Shown: positions 39,034 through 48,500 of the stretch, one piece after another
How the letters are laid out: each line of letters begins with the position of its first letter
Numbering within the stretch: the first letter of the stretch is position 1
IMG/VR virus record: IMGVR_UViG_3300030419_004857
Span: 1 to 64,000 of that record
Length of the DNA stretch: 64,000 nt
Direction: 5' to 3' (one strand)
Source: a virus
Program-made: the position numbers and the translations under genes
Notes under the pieces: generated by a model
Told to the model about the DNA's origin: nothing
Database searches by the model: none
The model's input: the letters and a program-made list of their open reading frames with translations, nothing else

Positions 39034-40056
39034 ATGCCTAATAGAGTATTTTGGGCGGGTCAAGGACTCGCTATTAACACAACTGTCAAAGCTCTGCACG
39101 AACCCGCCGCCGCCGATGCGGTCAACGTTCGTGGTATCCAGAGTGTTGGTATTACCACTACATTCAATCTAGAACAAGTTTTCCAACTTGGACAGCTTAC
39201 CGTATATGAAGATGTAGAAGATATTCCCGATATCGAAATTACGGTTGAAAGAGTACTTAACGACGATAAGAGTTTATATACTCTTACTGGAGCGGTTTCT
39301 GGTAATTCGCTCACCCAAAACCAAGACAAAACATTCGACGTGTATTTCGAAGTTCATAATGACGCGACCGAGAACATCGACGACGATGGAGGATTTCCAG
39401 CCGCACAAGCACATTGTTCGGGCTTGTATGTTTCTTCAATGAGTTGGACCTTCCCAACCGATGGAAACTGTACTGAATCGTTTACGTTTGTTGGTAATGG
39501 TAAAAAGTGGCAGTCTGGAAGCACAGTTGCATCGACTTATGACACCGATGGTATACCGACCGTGGTTGGCGAAGCCAAGGTTTGGCGTAGACAGCAGGTC
39601 GAACTGGAAACCATTCCAACTTCTGTTAACAACATGGATTCTACACCTAAAGTTATGAGTGCTTCAGTTAGTATCGATCTTGGTAGAGAAGCCATTAACG
39701 TTCTTGGCAAAAAACTACCTTATTATCGTTATGTGACTTTCCCAGTAGAAGTTACCTGTGAGCTTGAAGTTCTGGTTAGAGATGCTTACTCCGCAACCGA
39801 TAAGATGGCTGATGGTATTAATGCCGTTCCTGATCCGGGCGCTGGCAGTGGTTCTAACGTTACTGCTGAATCCATTAAAATTAAAGGAACTGGACGTGAG
39901 GCCGGTGGATACACCAAGGAGTGGAACTTGGGCGATAAGAATAAGCTTACTGGTGTCACTTGGGGTGGGGGATCGACCGGTGGTGAAAATGCCACTGTTA
40001 CGTTCTCATATAGAAACTTCAATGACTTTACTTATACCGAAACTGTTGTATCTTAA
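39034..40056 (+). CDS. major tail tube protein, 340 aa
   Basis: MPNRVFWAGQGLAINTTVKA, then GIQSVGITTTFNLEQVFQLG and DIPDIEITVERVL, a beta-rich protein of the size and position of siphovirus tube proteins. It has its own promoter, a strong AAGGAGAG ribosome site and GC-rich, high-expression codon use like the major capsid gene. A terminator follows. Subunits stack as hexameric rings along the tape measure. Confidence 0.8.
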   Translation: MPNRVFWAGQGLAINTTVKALHEPAAADAVNVRGIQSVGITTTFNLEQVFQLGQLTVYEDVEDIPDIEITVERVLNDDKSLYTLTGAVSGNSLTQNQDKTFDVYFEVHNDATENIDDDGGFPAAQAHCSGLYVSSMSWTFPTDGNCTESFTFVGNGKKWQSGSTVASTYDTDGIPTVVGEAKVWRRQQVELETIPTSVNNMDSTPKVMSASVSIDLGREAINVLGKKLPYYRYVTFPVEVTCELEVLVRDAYSATDKMADGINAVPDPGAGSGSNVTAESIKIKGTGREAGGYTKEWNLGDKNKLTGVTWGGGSTGGENATVTFSYRNFNDFTYTETVVS

Positions 40057-40061
40057 GATAA

Positions 40062-40131
40062 AGGGGGGAACCCCTGTCAGTACGTATTGCGATAGCCACA
40101 GAGGATAGGCGAGTGAACGTACTGGCGTAAT
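40062..40131 (+). other. structured intergenic region after the major tail gene
   Basis: Contains GGGGGGAACCCC and an 8-bp complementarity CAGTACGT ... ACGTACTG spanning about 45 nt. It precedes the leader peptide with a strong ribosome site. It may be a 5' leader structure controlling the downstream assembly genes. Confidence 0.4.
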
Positions 40132-40154
40132 ACATAAGGAACGAGAGGAAGGCT

Positions 40155-40205
40155 ATGAAAAAAATTAAGTTCCCGTTTGTGAAATTTCATCATGAAACTT
40201 CATGA
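40155..40205 (+). CDS. 16-codon leader peptide overlapping a terminator
   Basis: MKKIKFPFVKFHHETS, preceded by GAGAGGAAGG, the best ribosome site of the area. The frame lies inside the hairpin at 40167-40218, and its stop is within the right arm. Translating ribosomes would break the hairpin, which is the layout of an attenuator. Confidence 0.45.
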   Translation: MKKIKFPFVKFHHETS

Positions 40206-40218
40206 GCGGGAATTTTTT
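40167..40218 (+). terminator. intrinsic terminator / possible attenuator
   Basis: Outer stem AAGTTCCCG / CGGGAATTT, internal loop, inner stem GAAATTTCAT / ATGAAACTTC, then a TTTTTT tract (40213-40218). It separates the abundant major tail protein from the low-abundance assembly proteins. Confidence 0.65.
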
Positions 40219-41205
40219 GTATCAAGGATCATGTCTGGTCTATTGAAGTATGAAAAAGATGACTTGATTCTTTTTATGCACCCGTTAGATGCTGGACAGT
40301 ATTATGAGGCTCAAGAAGTATTTCAAAAAACTTACCGCGAGGCATTGTCTGAGGGGATAATGACAGAGGAAGAATGCTTGTTAATGCTTGTTGAGCATGG
40401 ATTGTGGAATGATGAAAAGCAGGAAACGATGGATGGGATAGAGAAGGATATGGAAACGTTAAAAATTGAAGTATTTGAAGGCTATTTTAAGGAATCTGTA
40501 AAAAATGCTGCTAAGGATCTCTTAAATAATGCCAAGATAAAATACAGCGAACTTCATGATGAAAGACATTCATATGATTTTGTTACCTGTTTAGGTGTTT
40601 CTACTTTTGCCAGATTTAATTGGATTATAGAAAATACCACCAAACATCTTGACGGAAGCATGTGTGATTGGGAAGAAATTTCTATGCAAGATGTTTTGAT
40701 GCATTTTCAAAAATCTCAGATACCGGAAGATGACTTTAGAGAATTGGCTAGGAGTGAACCTTGGAGAACTATGTGGTCCACCGGAAAAGCAAATGGCCAA
40801 CTGTTCGATAAACCGGGGATAGAGTTAACTGTAGAACAGAGGACTTTAATGGCGTGGTCTGGATTATATGATAGCGTACAAGAATCACCTGAAGCCCCGC
40901 CCGATGAATTGATAGAAGATAATGATGCTTTGGATGGTTGGCTTTTGGTTCAAAAACGAAACAGGGAAAGAGACAAGGCCAAAGAACAAGCCGACTCTCA
41001 GTTCGGTGACAAAACTATGAATGCTGACGAAGTAATTGTATTTGGAGATAAAGATAAAGTTAATGCTTTGAATACTCCAGAATCAAAATGGACTAAAGCT
41101 CAAAGAATGAAACAGTTAGCGGAGGCGGGAGACAAAGGTGTTCGATATGATAAGTTTGATGATATGGTTCAGAAAAGAATTATCGAACAAAATCAATCAA
41201 CTTAA
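40192..41205 (+). CDS. tail assembly protein, paralogue of 41588 (up to 337 aa)
   Basis: The ATG at 40192 lies inside the terminator hairpin without a ribosome site; the Met at 40231 (MSGLLKYEKDDLILF, after AAGGATC) is a likely alternative. Residues 47-85 (EGIMTEEECLLMLVEHGLWNDEKQ...) are homologous to 41588 (SGAILRQKLDQVMREQGIWNDEKQ). Placed between tail tube and tape measure, the pair probably are tail assembly chaperones, although no lambda G/GT-type frameshift is seen. Confidence 0.55.
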   Translation: MKLHEREFFVSRIMSGLLKYEKDDLILFMHPLDAGQYYEAQEVFQKTYREALSEGIMTEEECLLMLVEHGLWNDEKQETMDGIEKDMETLKIEVFEGYFKESVKNAAKDLLNNAKIKYSELHDERHSYDFVTCLGVSTFARFNWIIENTTKHLDGSMCDWEEISMQDVLMHFQKSQIPEDDFRELARSEPWRTMWSTGKANGQLFDKPGIELTVEQRTLMAWSGLYDSVQESPEAPPDELIEDNDALDGWLLVQKRNRERDKAKEQADSQFGDKTMNADEVIVFGDKDKVNALNTPESKWTKAQRMKQLAEAGDKGVRYDKFDDMVQKRIIEQNQST

Positions 41206-41219
41206 ACGAAAGGAATAAA

Positions 41220-41585
41220 ATGGAAGACAGCTATGAAGAGTTAATCAGGCAGTCTGATAAATTTAAAACAGATAAGGAACAAAGATATAAGGAGGTATCT
41301 AAAGAGAGACTTCTTAAAATTGCCAAAAAGAAAATACAGACCACAATGATTGGGGCTTTAAGCTCACTAGAGAAGCATTTTGGTTTTCTTTGGGGACACG
41401 AACAAGAAGGAGAAGTAACTCCAGAACAGCAACATATGAAAGATCTTTATGAAGAAATTAGATCTGAAATATTAGATAAGGGAAATAACCAAATAAGGAA
41501 TCTTGAAACTGAATTTAGCTATTATGATATCACTTGGTTAAGATATCAAATGGTGTTACCTATGAAATCTCGTGAGGAGGGATAA
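41220..41585 (+). CDS. hypothetical tail assembly-region protein, 121 aa
   Basis: Begins MEDSYEELIRQSDKFKTDKE; charged and helical (ERLLKIAKKKIQTTMIGAL), with a Trp-rich end. It sits between the two paralogous assembly proteins with short gaps. No family recognised; co-occurrence suggests a role in tail assembly. Confidence 0.55.
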   Translation: MEDSYEELIRQSDKFKTDKEQRYKEVSKERLLKIAKKKIQTTMIGALSSLEKHFGFLWGHEQEGEVTPEQQHMKDLYEEIRSEILDKGNNQIRNLETEFSYYDITWLRYQMVLPMKSREEG

Positions 41586-41587
41586 AC

Positions 41588-42508
41588 ATGGCCGAAAGAC
41601 TAACAGTAAACTCTACAGATTCAAAAGGAAAAAAGAAGAAGGTAATCATCGTATTACCAAACGCTAAAATTAATAAAGACGCCCAGCTTGCGTATAATAA
41701 ATCATTTAGCGATGCTTTAAAGTCAGGAGCCATTCTTAGACAGAAGCTCGACCAAGTCATGCGAGAGCAGGGAATTTGGAATGATGAAAAGCAAAAAGAA
41801 TACGACCAGATCATGGTCGATATTAATGATAATGAAAAAAAGCTTGCTGGCGGTGGTATCGCTCTTAGCGAGGCCAAAGCGGTTGCTGTTGAAATGAGAG
41901 TTTTGCGCGAGCGATTCAGAGGCTTGATTGCCGAAAGAACCTCCATGGATGGCAATACGGCAGAAGGACAAGCCGACAATGCCCGGTTCAATTACCTAAC
42001 TTACGCCTGTATGCTGGATGAACAAGGGGATCGAATTTTTGATTCCTATGATCATTATGAAGAAACCGTCGAAGAGCCATACGTGGTTGATTCTGCCGCA
42101 GCTTTAGCAGAAAAACTTTATGGTCTAGACCCTTCATACGAGACTAACCTTCCTGAAAATAAGTTTTTACAGGATTATAAATTCGTTGACAAGGATCTGA
42201 GATTTGTTAACGGGGATGGTCATTTGGTTGATTTAGAAGGTAGGTTAATTGATGACGATGGAAGGTTTATAAAGTATGATGATGAAGGCAATAAGGTGTA
42301 TATTGATATAGAAGGAAACGTTGTAGACGAAGAAGGTGAGTATAAGTTAGACTTTTCTCCATTTTTAGATGATTCGGGTGATCCTGTACCCGTTCCTGCT
42401 AAAAAGGAAGAAAAGAAAGAGGAAGAGGTTAAGAGCGAAGAGAAAAAAGAGCAGCCCAAAAAGGGCCGCAAAAAGAAAGTTTCTGCTGAAGTAGAATCCC
42501 AAGAATAG
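41588..42508 (+). CDS. tail assembly protein with an acidic C-terminus, 306 aa
   Basis: The N-terminal 130 residues align with 40192 over DALKSGAILRQKLDQVMREQ and QGIWNDEKQK. Residues about 195-270 hold a degenerate repeat of roughly nine residues (KDLRFVNGDGHLVDLEGRLI, then DDDGRFIKYDDEGNKVYIDI), and the end is an alternating Lys/Glu tail. It is probably a chaperone loading the tape measure. GGAGG lies 5 nt upstream. Confidence 0.6.
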   Translation: MAERLTVNSTDSKGKKKKVIIVLPNAKINKDAQLAYNKSFSDALKSGAILRQKLDQVMREQGIWNDEKQKEYDQIMVDINDNEKKLAGGGIALSEAKAVAVEMRVLRERFRGLIAERTSMDGNTAEGQADNARFNYLTYACMLDEQGDRIFDSYDHYEETVEEPYVVDSAAALAEKLYGLDPSYETNLPENKFLQDYKFVDKDLRFVNGDGHLVDLEGRLIDDDGRFIKYDDEGNKVYIDIEGNVVDEEGEYKLDFSPFLDDSGDPVPVPAKKEEKKEEEVKSEEKKEQPKKGRKKKVSAEVESQE

Positions 42509-42586
42509 TTTAATCATCCTTGGACAGTGGGTGTACTGCTTATCTTTATGGTAACGGTGCGCCCATTTTTTATGTGAGGCCAATAA

Positions 42587-45500
42587 ATGTCGTCTAGATT
42601 TGTTTTAACAGCACAGCTAAATCTGCAAGCTCCAGATGTTAGAAGAGTCGTAAGAGAAATACGCAGAGACTTGTCTGGAATTACCGTAGATCTCAGAGTT
42701 AAAAACGTTGACAAGATACGTAGAGACATTGATAAAGCCACCAAGTCCTTAAAAAGGATGGACAAGCAGACTAAAGCTAGTGCTACCGGCTTCGCAAAGC
42801 TAAGCAAGCAAATGGGTCAAGCCATTAAGAATGTTATTAGATATGACATTGCTAGAAGTGTAATTACCGGCTTTACTATGGCTCTTCGTGGAGGGGTACA
42901 AGAGGCTATAAAGTTTGAAAAAGAATTGATCAAGGTTGCTCAGGTTACAGGTAAGGCGACTTCCAATTTATCTGATCTTACAGGTGAAATCACTAAAATT
43001 GCCACCAAGTTTGGTGTATCTTCATCTTCTCTGGTAAAAACGTCTAGAGTATTAGCTCAGACTGGTATGGCTGCTAACGAAGTACAGAAGGCATTAAAAG
43101 CTCTGGCTCTTACCACTATTGCCCCCACCTTCGATGACATTTCCAATACTACAGAAACTACCATTGCGATGATGCGTCAGTTTGGTATTGCCGCCAAAGA
43201 CGTACAAAGAGAACTTGGTAGAATTAATGCAATAGCCGGTCAGTTTGCTGTAGAGTCTGCTGACATTGGTGTGGCCATTAGAAGGGCGGGTGGAGCTTTT
43301 AAATCTGCCGGTGGCCAACTGATGGAATTGGAAGCTCTGTTCACTAGTGTTAGAGCTACGACGCGAGAAACTGCGGAAACCATTGCTACCGGTTTCCGAA
43401 CCATTTTCACCAGAATGCAACGCCCAAAAACCATTAAATTCTTAAGGTCTATGGGTATAGAGCTACAAAACCTTCAAGGCCATTTTATAGGTCCATATCA
43501 AGCCGTTCAGAAACTTCATTATGCTCTTAAAGGTTTAGATCCACGAGACGTTAGATATTCACAGATCGTTGAACAGCTTGGTGGTTTTAGGCAGGTGTCT
43601 AAAGTTATTCCAATGATTCAGCAATTTGAAATGTCACAAAGAGCATTAAACGTGGCTATGGCTGGAGGAGGCTCTCTGGCTAAAGATGCGGCAAAAGCTC
43701 AAGAAGGTCTGGGAATTCAATTCACCAAGGTAAAAGAAGAATTTACCGCCCTGATGCGTGAACTTGCCATGAGTGAAGGTTTTAAGGCAATGGCAAAAAC
43801 TGTCTTGGCTCTAGCATCTGCTCTTATCTCATTAGCCAGCGCGCTTAAACCCGTTATTCCTCTCTTGACAATGCTTATGGTGGGCAAAGGTCTGTCAATG
43901 GGGGTGGGCTTTATGGGCAAGGGGCTGGGCAAGATGAAGGGGATGGCGAGGGGTGGAATAGTTCCCGGCAGGGGTAATGGTGATACTGTTCCCGCTATGT
44001 TAGAACCGGGCGAGTTTGTGTTGAGAAAGTCTGCTGTAAATGCTATTGGCGCTGGCAGGCTTGCTGGAATTAATAGGTATAATCGTGGCGGTAGAGTTAG
44101 GATGGCGGCTGGCGGAACGTTTGGTCCAGTGCAGCAGTTTGACAGCAATTCTGCTAGATCAAACATAATGAGGAAGAAAAGAAGAAATTATAATAAAGAG
44201 CGTGGTAAGGTATTTAAGGCCGGTGAGCACGCCTTTAATCCAGAAGACAATATCTCAATACCTCAATATTCGAAAAAGAGCTTAAACGCAGCGTCACTTC
44301 TGGGTACAATTAAATCAGAAAAAGCGGCCAATATAGCGAGGACATATCTCCGTGGTCCTTTTGGACAAGGCAGAGCATATGAACAACTTCTCCGTGGTGA
44401 ACATCGCACCGGCGCGAGGAAATACATGACACAAGCGCCCGGCACGGGTGGAACTCAGCCTTTTGACGGAATGTCAAGGGATGGTAAGTTTGTAGAAGCT
44501 AAATCTGTACAACGGTTCGACCGCCATGCGATTGGGGATAAGGCTCTTCAACAAGCCCTAAAAGGTTCCAAAAAATCGCAAATGGGCGCAATGACTCAGA
44601 ACAAAGATACGATAGGTATCTGGGGTATGAAAGTTAGGGCATATCAGGACAATCCCAAGTCCAGCCGAGAGGTAATTAAGGAACAATTAGGGATATGGGA
44701 TGCTAACGAGAAGAAGCGGGCTGATGCGGCGGCAAAAAAGAAAGCACTGAGAAAAAGAGGAAAGGGAGCAACAGGGGGTGTAGCTGTAGGAACCGATACT
44801 ATACCCGCGCTATTAACTCCGGGTGAGTTTGTTATAAATAGAAAATCTGCTAAAGCTTTTGGGTATGGAAATCTTGGTAAGCTTAATAAGTATGCAAAGG
44901 GTGGCGTTGTAGGCAGGCAAAGGTTTGCAGGGGGTGGTGAAGCTGCGGGCGGTGGTGGATTTATGAAGATCATGGGTCTTACCATGGCTATTGATATGAT
45001 CGTACAGATGACCACTACGATGGGAGGCGCGTCTGAGAAGACTCAAGAATTTGCAAATAAGTTAACGTCAGTAATTACTGGCATGGGCGTTCTTCTAATG
45101 GCTATCCAAAGTGAAGCGGCAGCTAGGATGGCTGGCCAAGTTAGGGGAATGAATATTCCCGTGGTGAGTTCTGCGATGTCAGGAAAGGGCTTGGGGGGTA
45201 GATTTGGTGCTGGTGGTGGTTGGGCTGGCGGGATTATAGATAAAAAAGCAATGAAAGGACACAAGATTTTCGGCAAAAGTATGTCGAGAGAAGCGTTTGA
45301 TAAAGGAATGGAGGCTCGTAAGCTTGCAAAGGCAGATGTTATGAGAGCAGCGGGATCGCCAATGAAGGGCACTGTCATGCACACTAAGGCTGTTGCGGAT
45401 GCTTCAAAGGCGGGAACGGAGGCGTTTAAAAAGACATCAGGCGCAATTATGAAAACGACTAAGGCCATGCGGGATCTTGCGCTGGTCATGGGTATGGCGG

Positions 45501-48500
45501 GCATGGCAGTAGAGATGTATGGAGATCATATACACGAACAGGGCAAAAAGGCGATAGAGGCGGGGAATTACGAAGAGGGCAGGATGAAGATGGTTAAGGG
45601 TGGGACGGCGGCAGGAGCAGGGATGGGTATGGCTATTGGGTCTATTCTTGGACCCTTTGGCGCTGCTATTGGCGGGCTGGTTGGAGGATTGTATGGATAT
45701 TGGAAGTCGGTTAAAGAATCTGCCGAACTGATTGAAAGGGTGAAATTTGGAGAGCAATTAAAGCATTTCAAAAATGCCCTAAAGGCTGTAACAGAGGGCA
45801 AGGCGTCTCCGATGGCGGCTGCTGCAAGTATTTCTGCTGGAGTTAAAGCACTAAAAGACAGATTTAATACTCTTGCTAATGCTGCTGATGTTGATGAGTT
45901 GCAAGGGGAAATTAAAAATGCCGTGCCAGCACTCCAAGCTTATATAGATAAAGTCGCTGAAAATGTTACAAGTTTCGCACAGCTAGAAAATGTGGTTGGT
46001 AAGGATACTTTTAGAACATTCTCCCAGTTTTCTAAAATCCCCGTAAGCAAGCTGAGAAAACAATACACAGAACAAATTGCCTTGATGCAGAAATCTAAGA
46101 CTGCTCAGGCTAAGATGTTAGCGGTGATGGAACAACAAACCAGAACAATGTTGATGGTTCGTGATGTTACTAATTCTTTTGCTGCGTTAGAAGCGGGCTT
46201 GCTTACTTTTGATACCGCTCTGGATAATTTAAGCCAGTCTATGAACAACAGCTTCACTGTCAGCGCTGGCGGTAGTATGGCTCCAGCGTTTAAGAACTTG
46301 GAGTCTATAGTTGATTTTGCTGGCTTTGGAAAAAGGGTGGACGCTTTAGCTGGTATGATGGAGCCTTTTTCTGGTGGAATGGCAGAACAAGTTAAGTCTG
46401 CTGCGGTAGTAATGAGAGACCTTCCCGCCATCCTCTTAGAGGCTAGTAACGAAATTGGGGTTGCTGGTGCAGATGCCGGAACCATTATTATGGACAAGCT
46501 GGACCAAGCTGACGTTGGCGGTTTTCTTACAGATAGCATGAAGCGTGGCTTATCGGCTCAAATAGAAGCGTTTACCCTTGGAGAGGGTGGCGGTGGTAAA
46601 CTGGCCGATATGATCAAGAAAGATCTTGATGGAGTTATTAAGCGTCTGACCAAGGGCGTTTTGACATCTCTCAAGGCTTTCCAAAAAGCCGCCGAATTCT
46701 TCGACAAAGCTAATGCCAGACTAGCTAAAGCATTCCAGCTAAGAAATCAAATTGACCAAAAGATTTTAAATACTAGAATAAAGCTGGAAAAAGTTGAAGC
46801 TGATCATGCCGCACGTCTAAGGAGGGCTAGAGGACAAAAGGCAGATCCCACAGCCCAAAGAGATATGTTCCAAAGACAACAGGCGGTGAGAGCACAGGCT
46901 GCTGGAGTAGCACCCGGTGGAGGCATGAATGTTCAAGGGCTTTCCCAAGAATTTAATTTGCTAAAAGTTAGGATTCAGGCGAGTAACCAACAGTTGGCAC
47001 AACAGGGGCTTGATCCTGCGCAGTTGGCGGGAACACAGAACCTGCTTGATAGCCAGAAGAAGTTGATTGAGCAAAATGCAAATCTCAAAAAACAATTTGC
47101 TGCCACTAAGGATGCATTAGTAGCGTTTGCTGATACCGCGAGTAGAGTAGCGGAGATAGAAAGAAGTCTTGCCGAAGAGAAGAAGTCAAGAGAAGCAAAG
47201 AGGGGCGTTGTTTCCGAGTTTACCTTTGGTACAGACGAGAACAGAAAGCAGCTAGCCCAGTCATTAAATACTACATTCGCTGCTGCTGCGGCGGGAACTA
47301 TTTCTTATGTTGATGAAAAGATGCGTCCCGCCGTAGGAAAAATCTTAGACAGGTTCAAAGACGTAGAGCTACCGGGGCTTGGCGGTAAGACTGGCGGCGA
47401 AGTTAAAAAGGAAATGGAGATTGATTATCTGGAGAGCGTGTTTGGACCGCTTACCGCCGCTCAGAAAAAGCAGATTTTTGAGAGAACCACAGCAGAAGAA
47501 CAACTTATTAAGGAAATGCAGAAAGTTCAAAAGGACGCTTTAGATGCCCAAAAGGCTCTCCTACAAGGCTTAAAGGATGATAGACGCCAAGCTAATCAAG
47601 AAATTACACAGCTTCATGAAAATTTGGTTAACGGGCTAGAAAGAGTTCTTACCGAGCAAAACAAAAGACAGATGCAAAGAGAGTTAGGGCAAGAGAAAAG
47701 CACTAAACAGTCTGCTGATAAGACTCTTGCTGTTTTAACTAAGCTTCAGGCAGATATTGGTGGTGCTGGAGTTGCTGATCTTTCTACTGGTCAGGGCATG
47801 GAGCAATTTAGGAATATGATGCCTGCTATGGTGAAGGCGCAAGAAGCGCAAGCGGAACAGGCAAGAATTGCGGCCAGTGGTGTTCAAGCGGTTTATGAAA
47901 GTGCTCGTAAGGATACATCTATGACCAGTACTGGTTTTGAAGATGTGTTTGCACCGATGGGGCGTGGGGCGGGCATGGGTATCGATTGGGATATGAAAGA
48001 TCTTTCCCATGCTCAGGACTTGATGGAATCTTATATTAGGGATAATGTTAAGGATCAAGAGATTGCAGACGCAATGATCATGGATGGTAAGAATAAGATG
48101 GCGGAAGCGTTTAAAGCGGGTATGGATATTGATGATGCAGGCGTAGTATTAGAGGGTGTTTTTGCTAGCGTTGCCAAAGGACAGATGGATCAGCATCAGA
48201 AGACCATAGACGCTGCTCATCAACTGGCAAAAGCCCAAAATCTAACAACCGTTCAGTTTAACAATCTTGTAACTCACGCCAGTCAATTCTCAACGGTCCT
48301 AAAAAATATTCCAAGCGGAGCCAATATAAAGGACTTGTCTGATGCTTCTCAGACTGCGGCTGGAAACATTCAACAGCTAGATACCAACATTCAGGGCGCA
48401 AACGCAAGATTAGGCCAACTTGGCCAACCCGGCGTTGGTGGACGGGTTCAGACTCTAGCGGTGGGCGGTGTGGCCTTTTCTCCTAAAGGAACTGACACAG

